From Microvirga subterranea (lineage in GTDB: Bacteria; Pseudomonadota; Alphaproteobacteria; Rhizobiales; Beijerinckiaceae): a stretch of DNA of 64,000 nt. The stretch covers positions 1 through 64,000 of the forward strand of contig NZ_QQBB01000001.1 in NCBI RefSeq assembly GCF_003350535.1, written 5' to 3'. The notes beneath the pieces are model-generated. The model was not told the DNA's origin. It saw only the letters and a program-made list of their open reading frames with translations, and did not search any database. The number at the start of each line of letters is the position of its first letter. The stretch's first letter is position 1. The position numbers were made by a program, and so were the translations under genes. Shown in pieces: positions 56,276 to 64,000 of this stretch.

Positions 56276-57565
56276 CTACTTCTTGTGCGGCTCGTACCAG
56301 CTCGCCAGCCCGTCCTCGACCTTCTTGGCCGCCTCTTCGGGCTTCATGGTGCCGTTGAGCACCTGGGCGCTCACGTTCCAGAGCTCGTTCTCCAAGTTCG
56401 GCGTCCCGCGGGACAGGATCTGGTAGGAATTGCGGATCGAGCTTTCGCAGGTGTTGCGCCAGCCGACGAACTTGGCCGCCACCGGGTCCTTCACGTCGAC
56501 CTTGGCATTCGAGAGCGGGAAGAAGCCCGGCAACTCGTTCGCGTAGATCTCGGCGAATTCCGGCGAGGCGACCCAGGACAGGAAGGTCTTGGCCGCTTCG
56601 ACGTTCTTGGACTTGGCATTGATGCCGAGCGCGATATCCGTATGATCGCTGATGTAGCACTTGCTGGCCCCGTCCGGCAGCGGTGGCGCGAAGGCGTCGA
56701 ACTCGAAGTCCGCCTGCTTGCGGAAGATCGGCACGTCCCACGACCCGGCTGGGTAGATGGCGGCGCGGCCCAGCGTGAACAGGTTCTGGGTGTCGGGATA
56801 TTTCTGGGATTGATAGCCGTTGCCCATGTAGGGCGCCCAGCTGGCGAGCTCCGCAAAGGTCTGAACGTATGGCTGGTCTGTCAGCTTCTGCTTGCCTTCG
56901 ATGAGCGCCTTGCGCCCCTCCTCGCCCTTCCAGTAGTTCACGCCGATGTTCTGGAAGCCCATGGTGGCGGCCTCCCATTGGTCGGCGGTGCCCATGGCAA
57001 TGGGTGTGTACTTCCCGTCGGCCTTGATCTTATCGAGGGCGGCGTGGAACTCCTTCACGGTCTTGGGCGGCGTCAGCTTCAGCTCGTCGAAGATTTCCTT
57101 GTTGTAGACGAACCCGTGGATCACGGACGCCATAGGCATGCAGAACGTGGTCTTGCCGTCGTCGGTGGACCAGGCGCTCTTGGCCACGTCCGAGAAGTTC
57201 TCGATCCCCTTCACGTCGTTGACGGAGAGAAGCTGCCCCTTCTTGAACAGGTCGAGGGAAGCGTCGAAGGGCCGGCAGGTGATGAGGTCGCCGGCGGTTC
57301 CGCCGGCCAGACGCGCATTGAGGGCGGCGTTGTACTCCGTCGGCGGGTCGGCTTTGAACTGGACCTTGATGTTCGGATACTTCTTGTTGAAGGCCGGGAT
57401 GATCTTGGTGTTCCAGACATCCGCGTCGTCGTTGCGCCAGCTCTCGATGGTGAGCGTCTGCGCCGAGGCTGCACCGGCGAAGGCCATCGTAAGGGCCGCC
57501 AAGGACGCCGTGGCGACGAGACGGCCTGCATTGCGCAGAAGAGTCGTGTTGTGGTGGGATCTCAT
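56276..57565 (-). CDS. ABC substrate-binding protein of the amino-sugar locus
   Basis: 429 residues, start ATG 57565 behind a TTGGAGGAA ribosome site. The signal peptide ends near GAASAQ. Mature features are LTIESWRNDDADVWNTKIIPAFNKKYPNI and a FNKEIFDELKL-like VYNKEIFDELKL segment, typical for family-1 sugar binders. Given the divergent GlcNAc kinase, deaminase and deacetylase genes, the ligand is probably N-acetylglucosamine or chito-oligosaccharide. The order matches the NgcEFG-type locus I recall from Sinorhizobium. Confidence 0.88.
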   Translation of the reverse strand: MRSHHNTTLLRNAGRLVATASLAALTMAFAGAASAQTLTIESWRNDDADVWNTKIIPAFNKKYPNIKVQFKADPPTEYNAALNARLAGGTAGDLITCRPFDASLDLFKKGQLLSVNDVKGIENFSDVAKSAWSTDDGKTTFCMPMASVIHGFVYNKEIFDELKLTPPKTVKEFHAALDKIKADGKYTPIAMGTADQWEAATMGFQNIGVNYWKGEEGRKALIEGKQKLTDQPYVQTFAELASWAPYMGNGYQSQKYPDTQNLFTLGRAAIYPAGSWDVPIFRKQADFEFDAFAPPLPDGASKCYISDHTDIALGINAKSKNVEAAKTFLSWVASPEFAEIYANELPGFFPLSNAKVDVKDPVAAKFVGWRNTCESSIRNSYQILSRGTPNLENELWNVSAQVLNGTMKPEEAAKKVEDGLASWYEPHKK

Positions 57566-57938
57566 CCTCGTTGTTCCTCCAAGCTCATGGCGGCACCGGC
57601 AAGCGCCTCATGAAGGTTCCCCATGCGTCCCGTGCACTTTTTCGTGCATTCTCGGCTTTCGGTGGAGCGGTGATCGCTCCTTCCCAAAACCTTGGACAAG
57701 TGACCTCATATTGGTATCGCCTCGACAGAAACACAACTGCCGTTTGCGGCCCGGCTTCATAGTACCATTGTCCTATCCTGCCAGCATCGAGCCTGCTCTG
57801 AAAAGTTCAATGATTGGGTGTCGTACAGAGCCCGAACAGGCATTTGCTCGGCGTACCTCTTCACGAACTGGATATTAAGTGGCATGGTGTGCGCCCTGCG
57901 CTCTTGCACGCTTAACCGGTCACCAAGATACATCGGCG
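57566..57938. promoter_or_regulatory. 373-bp divergent control region of the amino-sugar locus
   Basis: It separates the importer operon (leftward) from the kinase-regulator-nag operon (rightward). Two TGGTAT/GTACCA-like half sites near 57710 and 57762 face each other about 50 bp apart and could bind the GntR-family regulator encoded in the locus. No gene-like frame with protein character was found. Confidence 0.4.
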
Positions 57939-58835
57939 ATGAGTGAGTTCCTTTTCCTTGGCATTGATGGCGGCGGCACCAAATGCAGGGCCCGCCTGCG
58001 CGACGCTGAGGGAAACCTTCTCGGTGAGGGGGCCGGCGGTCCTTCGAACATCAGGCTCGACCCGGACCTTGTCTGGACCTCGATTCTCACCGCCTGCCGC
58101 GAGGCACTCAGCCAAGCCGGGCTCCAGGAGAACGACTTGGGCCGGGTCCGCGCCGGAATGGGAGCTGCGGGAGCGGGACAGAGAAGCGCGGTCGCGCGGC
58201 TGCTCTCGCGTCAGCACCCTTTCGCCTCCTTCGTCATCGACACGGATGCGCATACTGCGTGGCTCGGCGCTTTCGAGGGCGGTGACGGCGCGATCCTCAT
58301 CGTCGGCACGGGCTCCTGCGGCTATGGCGTCGTTGACGGACAACGCCGCTACGTCGGGGGATGGGGCTTCGAGATTTCCGACGAAGGGAGCGGCGCCGCG
58401 ATCGGGCGCGACCTCCTGCGTCGCGTGATCTGGGCCTATGACGGTCGAATTCCTGCGACCCCCTTGTCGAACGCCGTGCTGGGCGACTTCAGCAACGATC
58501 CGGAGGTTCTGGTGGACTGGGTCGGGAAGGCGCGCCCGAGCGATTATGCGCGCTATGCTCCTTTGGTTCTGGAGCATGCCCATCAGCGGGACCCCCTCGG
58601 TCTGGAACTGGTCCGACATGCCGCCGACGAGATGGCACAGATCGCCATGCGCCTCCTCGACCTCGGCGCTCCGGCCCTGTGCACGTTCGGGGGGCTGGCG
58701 GAGCCGCTGCGCCCCTGGCTGCCGCCACCGCTTCAGCAGCTTATCGTTCCGCCCCGGGCTGATGCCATCGACGGCGCCGTTCTCCTTGCAAAGACATCTC
58801 AAAGCGGAGGCAGGAATGACTGCACAGGCCTCTGA
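57939..58835 (+). CDS. BadF/BadG-type sugar kinase, probable N-acetylglucosamine kinase
   Basis: 298 residues from ATG 57939, the first start that opens on the phosphate loop FLGIDGGGTKCRARL. Other ASKHA motifs are VIDTDAHTAWLGAFEG, ILIVGTGSCGYGV and GFEISDEGSGAAIGRDLL. The layout is that of eukaryote-like and rhizobial GlcNAc kinases. It should phosphorylate imported GlcNAc (or GlcN) at O6 for the NagA and SIS enzymes encoded downstream. It overlaps the regulator gene by 20 bp. Confidence 0.87.
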   Translation: MSEFLFLGIDGGGTKCRARLRDAEGNLLGEGAGGPSNIRLDPDLVWTSILTACREALSQAGLQENDLGRVRAGMGAAGAGQRSAVARLLSRQHPFASFVIDTDAHTAWLGAFEGGDGAILIVGTGSCGYGVVDGQRRYVGGWGFEISDEGSGAAIGRDLLRRVIWAYDGRIPATPLSNAVLGDFSNDPEVLVDWVGKARPSDYARYAPLVLEHAHQRDPLGLELVRHAADEMAQIAMRLLDLGAPALCTFGGLAEPLRPWLPPPLQQLIVPPRADAIDGAVLLAKTSQSGGRNDCTGL

Positions 58836-59601
58836 ATCACTGCCGCTGCTCCCGCTCGACGAAGCCAATCCGACGCCTCTCTACCTGCAACTGCAGCAAT
58901 CGATCGAGGAGGCGGTCCGCAAGGGTGCCATCAAGGCGGACGATGCGCTGCCGGGCGAGCGCGATCTCGCAAAGCAGCTCGGCATCTCCCGCGTGACGGT
59001 TCGCAAGGCCATCACCGGCTTGGTGAAGAAGGGCGTTCTCGTCCAGCGCTGGGGATCGGGCACCTTCATCGCGCCGCAGATCCGGCTCGAGCAGCCGCTG
59101 TCACGCCTGTCGAGCTTCACGGACGACATGTCGGCCCGCGGCCTCCCCTCCTCGGCCGTGCTGCTGAGCCGTTCGGTCGGCCAGGCCGCGCCGAACGAGC
59201 TCATGGCGCTGGGTCTTTCGCCCGGCGATCTCGTGAGCCGGGTCAACCGGCTGCGCCTCGCCGACGGAATCCCCATGGCCATCGAACATGCGGTGATCCC
59301 CAACCGCTTCCTGCCGGATCCTTCGCTCGTCAAGCAATCGCTCTATGCCGCGCTCCACGAGCAGGGCGTCGTGCCCAGCCGCGCCCTGCAAAGGCTGCAT
59401 GCGGTGCTTCTCACCGAGGAGCAGGCGTCGCTGCTCCATGTTCCCCCGCAGAGCCCAGCGCTCTATATCGAACGCCGGTCGTTCACAACGGCTGGCGAAC
59501 CCGTGGAATTCACCTCGTCCTATTACCGGGGCGACGCCTATGACTTCGTGGCCGAGCTGACCATCAGCCAGCCCGATCGGACCCAAAGCGATGATGCCTG
59601 A
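58816..59601 (+). CDS. nagR: GntR/HutC-family regulator of amino-sugar genes
   Basis: 261 residues from ATG 58816, with GGAGG 5 bp upstream. The winged helix is at about 20-85 (PLYLQLQQSIEEAVRKG, LPGERDLAKQLGISRVTVRKAITGL). A UTRA ligand domain follows (YIERRSFTTAGEPVEFTSSYYRGDAYDFV). By context it is a NagR-type repressor relieved by GlcNAc-6-P or GlcN-6-P. It overlaps the kinase gene before it by 20 bp and the SIS gene after it by 11 bp. Confidence 0.87.
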   Translation: MTAQASESLPLLPLDEANPTPLYLQLQQSIEEAVRKGAIKADDALPGERDLAKQLGISRVTVRKAITGLVKKGVLVQRWGSGTFIAPQIRLEQPLSRLSSFTDDMSARGLPSSAVLLSRSVGQAAPNELMALGLSPGDLVSRVNRLRLADGIPMAIEHAVIPNRFLPDPSLVKQSLYAALHEQGVVPSRALQRLHAVLLTEEQASLLHVPPQSPALYIERRSFTTAGEPVEFTSSYYRGDAYDFVAELTISQPDRTQSDDA

Positions 59602-60646
59602 CCAGAACAATTCCACCTCTGCCGTAACCGCCATGCTGCGCGAGGCCCGCGAGGCCCCGCAAGTTGTGGCGCGCCTGCTGGCCGGCAATGCCGACCTATG
59701 CCGGGATCTGGGCGAGCGCCTGCGCGCCTCGCCGCCGCCTTTCGCGGTCACCTGCGCCCGCGGTAGCTCCGACAATGCGGCGACCTTCGCCAAGTATCTG
59801 CTCGAGATCCATTCCGGTCTCGTCACGGCCTCCGTCGGACCGTCCGTGACGTCCGTCTATGAGGCGCGGCCGCGGATGCGCGATGCGCTGTTCCTCGCCG
59901 TATCGCAGTCGGGCCGCAGCCCGGACATCCTGCACCTTGCCAATGCAGGCCGGGAGGACGGCGCGCTGACCGTCGCCCTCGTGAACGACACCTCATCTCC
60001 GCTCGCCTCCACCTGCGAAGTCGTGCTGCCGCTCCATGCCGGCTCGGAGAAGAGCGTCGCTGCCACGAAGTCGTTCATCGCCGCCCTGGCCGCCGGCCTG
60101 CAGCTCGTGGCCCATTGGTCGCAGGACCAGGAACTGCTGAACGCGCTCGACACGCTGCCTGACGTTCTGGAGCAGGCCTCCGCCACCGATTGGTCGGCGG
60201 CCATGCCCATGCTGTCGAAGGCAAACAACCTCTTCGTCGTGGGCCGCGGCGTCGGCTTCGCGGTCGCCCAGGAGGCAGCGCTGAAGCTGAAGGAAACGTC
60301 CGGCGTCCATGCGGAGGCCATGAGCGCCGCGGAATTGATGCATGGCCCCTGGACGCTGGCGGGGGATCACTTCCCGATCCTCGTCCTGAGCCAACGGGAC
60401 GAGACCCTGAGCGGCGTCAACGATCTCGTGACGAAGCTGAACGAACAGGGCGTTCCGGTCGTGGTCGCGGGAGCAGCCGAAGGGCCTGCCAGCGTCATGC
60501 TGCCCTCCGTGGAGAACATCCACCCCTATCTGGCGCCGATCGCCATGATCCAGAGCTTCTATCCGCTGGTGAACGCCATCGCCCTGGCGCGGGGGCGCAA
60601 CCCCGACAGCCCCCCGCGTCTGCGCAAGGTGACGGAGACGGTGTGA
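59591..60646 (+). CDS. nagB-II: SIS-domain glucosamine-6-phosphate deaminase (NagB-II type)
   Basis: 351 residues with two SIS domains, like the isomerase half of GlmS without the glutaminase domain. Motifs: CARGSSDNAATFAKYLLE, AVSQSGRSPDI, and GRGVGFAVAQEAALKLKET with SAAELMHGP. Such stand-alone proteins act as GlcN-6-P deaminases, giving fructose-6-phosphate and ammonia. It stands between the regulator and nagA, sharing a TGATG junction with the latter. A related SIS deglycase role is less likely here. Confidence 0.88.
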   Translation: MMPDQNNSTSAVTAMLREAREAPQVVARLLAGNADLCRDLGERLRASPPPFAVTCARGSSDNAATFAKYLLEIHSGLVTASVGPSVTSVYEARPRMRDALFLAVSQSGRSPDILHLANAGREDGALTVALVNDTSSPLASTCEVVLPLHAGSEKSVAATKSFIAALAAGLQLVAHWSQDQELLNALDTLPDVLEQASATDWSAAMPMLSKANNLFVVGRGVGFAVAQEAALKLKETSGVHAEAMSAAELMHGPWTLAGDHFPILVLSQRDETLSGVNDLVTKLNEQGVPVVVAGAAEGPASVMLPSVENIHPYLAPIAMIQSFYPLVNAIALARGRNPDSPPRLRKVTETV

Positions 60647-61773
60647 TGACCTTTGCCCTGACCGGAGCCCGCATCTTCGACGGCAACCATGTGCTCGAAG
60701 GACGTGCGGTCGTCGTCGAGAACGGCCGCATCCGTGCGGTGCCTTTCGAGAAGGATCTCGGCTCCGGGATCGAAATCCGCCGCATTGAGGGTCTACTGGC
60801 GCCCGGCTTCATCGACGTGCAGGTCAACGGCGGCGGCGGGATGCTCTTCAACGACGTCCGCAGCGTCGACTGCCTCCGTACGATCGCCGAAGCGCATCGC
60901 CGATACGGTACCGTGGGCCTGCTGCCGACCTTCATCACCGACACCCGCGAGCGTATGGCAGAGGCTGTCGAGGCTATGCGGCAGGCACTCGCCGCCCGTG
61001 TCCCCGGCGTGCTCGGCATCCATGTGGAAGGCCCCTTCATCAGTCCGGAGCGCAAGGGCGTCCATAACGCCGACTACATGCGCCCGATGGAGGAGGAGGA
61101 CCTCAGGATCCTGACGTCTCTCACCGAGGGGCGAACCTTGGTGACGCTCGCACCGGAACGCAACCCGATGGAGGCTATCGACCGGTTGGCCGACGCCGGC
61201 GTGCTGGTCTGCGCCGGTCACACGGCCGGCGACTACGCCACGGTCATGGAAGCCTGCCGGCACGGCCTGCGTGGCTTTACCCACCTCTTCAACGCCATGC
61301 CGCCCTTCGCCGGCCGCGAGCCCGGCCCCGTGGGGGCAGGCCTCGACAGCGTCGGCACCTGGTGTGGGCTGATCGTGGACGGCCACCATGTCAGCGACGC
61401 GGCCCTGCGCATCGCCATCGCGGCCAAGGGCACGGCCGGCATGATGCTGGTGACCGATGCCATGTCGGTGACCGGGACGGCTATGGAGAGCTTCGAGCTC
61501 CACGGCCGCACGATCTATCGGAAGGACGGCAAGCTCACCACCGTGGATGGAACCCTCGCGGGCTCCGACCTCGACATGGCGAGCGCCCTGCGCAACAGCG
61601 TGAACAGGCTCGGTCTCGGCCTGCCGGATGTGCTCCGGATGGCCTCGCTCAATCCCGCGGCCTTCCTGAGGCTCGACCATGAGCTGGGGCGCGTCGTGCC
61701 GGGATATCGGGCAAGCCTCGTGCTTCTCGACGACGACTTGAACGTGCGGCAGACTTGGATCGACGGGCAATAG
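60646..61773 (+). CDS. nagA: N-acetylglucosamine-6-phosphate deacetylase
   Basis: 375 residues, normal length. It removes acetate from GlcNAc-6-P. The amidohydrolase metal and catalytic motifs are in order: GFIDVQVNGGGG, HVEGPFISPERKGVH, CAGHTAGDYA, FTHLFNAMPPF, and VTDAMS with the catalytic Asp. ATG overlaps the preceding TGA by one base. It lies in the same operon as its kinase and deaminase partners. Confidence 0.95.
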   Translation: MTFALTGARIFDGNHVLEGRAVVVENGRIRAVPFEKDLGSGIEIRRIEGLLAPGFIDVQVNGGGGMLFNDVRSVDCLRTIAEAHRRYGTVGLLPTFITDTRERMAEAVEAMRQALAARVPGVLGIHVEGPFISPERKGVHNADYMRPMEEEDLRILTSLTEGRTLVTLAPERNPMEAIDRLADAGVLVCAGHTAGDYATVMEACRHGLRGFTHLFNAMPPFAGREPGPVGAGLDSVGTWCGLIVDGHHVSDAALRIAIAAKGTAGMMLVTDAMSVTGTAMESFELHGRTIYRKDGKLTTVDGTLAGSDLDMASALRNSVNRLGLGLPDVLRMASLNPAAFLRLDHELGRVVPGYRASLVLLDDDLNVRQTWIDGQ

Positions 61774-61788
61774 CGAAGAGGATTATCG

Positions 61789-62856
61789 ATGGGTGCGAAG
61801 CGGGTTCTCGTCGTCGGTCTCGGCAACATGGGCATGTCGCATGCCCTCGCCTATTCCCGCATCGAGGGGTTCGAGGTCGTGGGCCTCTGCACCCGCAACA
61901 TCGACGACCTGTCGCTTCCGGCCCCATTGCAGAAGGCCGCGTGCTTCACCGACTTCGACGAGGCTCTGGCGGCAACGAAGCCCGACGTGGTCTCGATCAA
62001 CACCTGGTCGGACACGCACGCTCCCTATGCCATCAGGGCGATGGAGGCAGGCGCTCACGTTTTCGTCGAGAAGCCCCTCGCCGACACGGTGGCGGAGGCG
62101 GAGCGCGTGGTCGAGACGGCCATCCGCACCAAGCGCAAGCTCGTGGTCGGCTACATCCTTCGCCACCATCCCTCCTGGATGAAGTTCATCGAGATCGCGA
62201 AGACGCTTGGAACCCCGAACGTCTTTCGCATGAACCTGAACCAGCAATCGAGCGGCGCTGCCTGGGAGGCGCACAAGCGCCTGCTCCAGTCCCTGTCGCC
62301 AATCGTCGATTGCGGCGTGCATTACGTCGACGTCATGTGCCAGATCACGCGGGCGAAGCCCGTCCAGGTGCATGGGGTCGGGACCCGGCTGACGGACGAC
62401 ATGCCGGCAGGCATGTACAATTACGGACACCTGCACGTGACCTTCGACGACGGCTCGGTCGGATGGTACGAGGCCGGCTGGGGGCCGATGATGAGCGAGA
62501 CGGCCTATTTCGTGAAGGACGTGATCGGCCCGAAAGGCAGCGTCAGCATCGTCATGGCCGAGACCGCCGGCGACATCCGCTCGGACGACATCAACGCCCA
62601 TACCAAAACGAACCAAATCCTGCTGCACCACGCAGCCCTGGATCCTGACGGATCCTTCGCCAAGTCCGACGAGCGGATCAGCACCTCGGACGAACCCAGC
62701 CATGACGATCTCTGCGAGCGCGAGCAGCGTTACCTGCTGCGCGCCATCGACGAGGATCTGGACCTCTCCGACCACATGAGCGATGCCGTGAGATCCCTGA
62801 GGATCGTGCTCGCCGCCGACGAAGCGGTGCGGACCGGGCGGGTCATCTCGCTTTAA
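61789..62856 (+). CDS. Gfo/Idh/MocA-family sugar oxidoreductase
   Basis: 355 residues. The Rossmann start VLVVGLGNMGMSHALAY and the EKPLADTVAEAERVV motif (catalytic-lysine segment EKP) are typical. The C-terminal part has DCGVHYVDVMCQI with the family's His. It is an NAD(P)-dependent dehydrogenase for a sugar or cyclitol, exact substrate unknown. It follows nagA by 15 bp in the same operon, so an amino-sugar or glycoside derivative is likely. Its stop overlaps the convergent GNAT gene's stop in a shared TTAA. Confidence 0.88.
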   Translation: MGAKRVLVVGLGNMGMSHALAYSRIEGFEVVGLCTRNIDDLSLPAPLQKAACFTDFDEALAATKPDVVSINTWSDTHAPYAIRAMEAGAHVFVEKPLADTVAEAERVVETAIRTKRKLVVGYILRHHPSWMKFIEIAKTLGTPNVFRMNLNQQSSGAAWEAHKRLLQSLSPIVDCGVHYVDVMCQITRAKPVQVHGVGTRLTDDMPAGMYNYGHLHVTFDDGSVGWYEAGWGPMMSETAYFVKDVIGPKGSVSIVMAETAGDIRSDDINAHTKTNQILLHHAALDPDGSFAKSDERISTSDEPSHDDLCEREQRYLLRAIDEDLDLSDHMSDAVRSLRIVLAADEAVRTGRVISL

Positions 62857-63290
62857 GGTTTGACGTAAAACACGAAGCTCCGGTTGCGCCCGGCGAACTC
62901 ACGCTCGTAGTCGCGTGCGACGCGCCAGCCATGCCGCTCGTAGAAGCGGCGGGCGCCCTGATTGCCGCGGAAGCACTCAAGGCTCCTGGCGCCGAGCGCC
63001 TCGGCCTTTTCGAGGAGGAGCGCGCCCGCGCCCTGCCCGGTCGTGTGCGGGTCGATAAACAGCATATCGATGTGCCCGTCGGTCATGAGCAGGAAGCCGA
63101 TGGGATCCTCTCCCGCCAAGGCGACGAGCATACGCTTCCAGGACGCGGAGAACCGCTCTGCAAAGTAGGCTGCATCCCGGCTAGCCAGCACCTCCTCCTC
63201 GAGGAGATCCTTGAACGCCGACCGGTAGGAACGTTGGGCGACGTCCGCCAGTGCCGGGATGTCCTCGACGCCGGCCTGCCGGACGATCAC
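62853..63290 (-). CDS. GNAT-family N-acetyltransferase
   Basis: 145 residues from GTG 63290, which overlaps the stop of the upstream permease gene as GTGA. Translation from there begins VIVRQAGVEDIPALADVAQRSY, the usual GNAT opening. The acetyl-CoA loop is IDPHTTGQGAGALLLEKA, and the C-terminal helix is GARRFYERHGW. The acceptor is unknown. Coupling to a peptide-type ABC permease suggests it may modify an imported or exported peptide or antibiotic, by inference only. Confidence 0.85.
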   Translation of the reverse strand: MIVRQAGVEDIPALADVAQRSYRSAFKDLLEEEVLASRDAAYFAERFSASWKRMLVALAGEDPIGFLLMTDGHIDMLFIDPHTTGQGAGALLLEKAEALGARSLECFRGNQGARRFYERHGWRVARDYEREFAGRNRSFVFYVKP

Positions 63291-64000
63291 GGCTGGCCCC
63301 GCAGACGCGGGTCGAGGGTGTCCCGCAGGGCGTCCCCCAGGAGATTGAACCCGAAGGACAGGAACAGGATCGCAAATCCCGCGAAGATGGCGCTCCAGGG
63401 CGAGAGCTGGAGGAAGTTGCGCCCTTCCGACAGCATCAGCCCAAGGGACGGCGTCGGCGGCTGCGTGCCTAGCCCGAGGAAGGAGAGAGAGGCTTCGACC
63501 AGAATGGCCGCGGAGAGCAGAAGGCTCGTCTGCACCAGGATCACCGATGCGAGGTTCGGCAGGATGTGCAGGAAGATGATGCGGGCATCCGATGCGCCGA
63601 TGGCCTTTGCGCCCGCCACGTACTCGCTCTCGCACAGGACGAGCGCCGGCCCGCGCAGGAGTCGGGCGAAGATCGGCGTATAGACCACTGCGATGGCAGC
63701 CGCCGCACTGTAGGTATGGGGCCCGAGCACCGCGATGATGCCGATCGCCAGCAGCATGACCGGGAACGCGAAGAGCACGTCCATGACGCGCATGATGATC
63801 CGGTCGGGCCAGCCACGGTAGTAGGCGGCGACCAGTCCCAGAGCACCGCCTGCGAGAAGCGCGATGCCGACCGCCAGCACGCAGGCGATGAGTGAGGTGC
63901 GGTACCCGTAGAGAATGCGGGTGAGAACATCGCGGCCGAGTTGGTCGGTGCCGAGCCAGTTGAGCTCGGTCGGGCCGCGCAGGCGCCGGGCGACGCTCTG
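63287..64000 (-). CDS. DppC/OppC-type ABC transporter permease (N-terminus beyond window)
   Basis: 237 residues are visible and the frame is open to the right edge. The segment LGTDQLGRDVLTRILYGYRTSL near the visible start is the DppC/OppC hallmark just after the first membrane segment. The EAA loop is YVAGAKAIGASDARIIFLHILPNL, and the end reads FNLLGDALRDTLDPRLRG. It should import di- or oligopeptides, nickel, or similar ligands. The partner genes lie beyond the window. Its last codon overlaps the GNAT start. Confidence 0.93.
   Translation of the reverse strand, partial: QSVARRLRGPTELNWLGTDQLGRDVLTRILYGYRTSLIACVLAVGIALLAGGALGLVAAYYRGWPDRIIMRVMDVLFAFPVMLLAIGIIAVLGPHTYSAAAAIAVVYTPIFARLLRGPALVLCESEYVAGAKAIGASDARIIFLHILPNLASVILVQTSLLLSAAILVEASLSFLGLGTQPPTPSLGLMLSEGRNFLQLSPWSAIFAGFAILFLSFGFNLLGDALRDTLDPRLRGQP

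Overview
This window reads as chromosomal DNA of a GC-rich alphaproteobacterium of the order Hyphomicrobiales. A Methylobacteriaceae member such as Microvirga is my best guess, from gene content and codon style only. No rRNA, tRNA, insertion sequence, prophage or CRISPR array was seen. The layout is a string of short operons, often with ATGA or TGATG stop/start overlaps, devoted mostly to nutrient uptake and catabolism.

Region by region: (1-6755, minus) a giant secreted haem peroxidase with RTX calcium-binding repeats, cut by the left edge. (7476-11606, plus) a NarL-type histidine kinase and response regulator, a glyoxalase I, and a secreted CAP-domain/RTX protein. (11721-16521) a LolA-like periplasmic protein, phosphoglucomutase, a lytic transglycosylase with a SPOR-like tail, and a divergent CYTH-fold protein. 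(16858-19535, minus) a 2-keto-3-deoxy-pentonate dehydratase and an alpha-ketoglutaric semialdehyde dehydrogenase, the lower half of the Weimberg pentose pathway. (19634-30030) the most interesting locus: a CUT1 sugar ABC transporter operon that also encodes an argininosuccinate-lyase-like C-N lyase and a PfkB sugar kinase, divergent from a ROK regulator and an 800-residue PIG-L deacetylase. A 20-bp palindrome lies between the two arms. (30044-32515) two small proline-rich proteins, two universal stress proteins behind an FNR/FixK-like box, and dodecin. (32831-34548, minus) an SDR lacking the YxxxK catalytic motif, coupled to a DapA/NanA-type lyase. (34652-40182, minus) a three-subunit molybdenum hydroxylase of the PaoABC type with XdhC and MocA maturation factors. 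(40397-47362) a small conserved protein, PEP carboxylase, an Hsp70-like protein and Tex. (47366-53258) an isochorismatase-fold hydrolase, a covalent-flavin amine oxidase, a TPP riboswitch with thiBPQ, and a DUF2218 protein. (53283-62856) a complete GlcNAc/chito-oligosaccharide type locus: CUT1 ABC transporter, divergent BadF-type kinase, GntR regulator, SIS-domain deaminase, NagA and a Gfo/Idh/MocA oxidoreductase. (62853-64000, minus) a GNAT acetyltransferase coupled to a peptide-type ABC permease cut by the right edge.

The genes fit a soil or plant-associated heterotroph that imports and breaks down sugars, amino sugars and sugar conjugates. The pentose dehydratase and dehydrogenase feed 2-oxoglutarate, PEP carboxylase refills the TCA cycle, the nag genes feed fructose-6-phosphate, and the ABC/lyase/kinase/deacetylase locus probably handles an acylated sugar or amino-sugar conjugate whose identity the sequence does not give. 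Assignments rest on reading motifs by eye. No database search was run.
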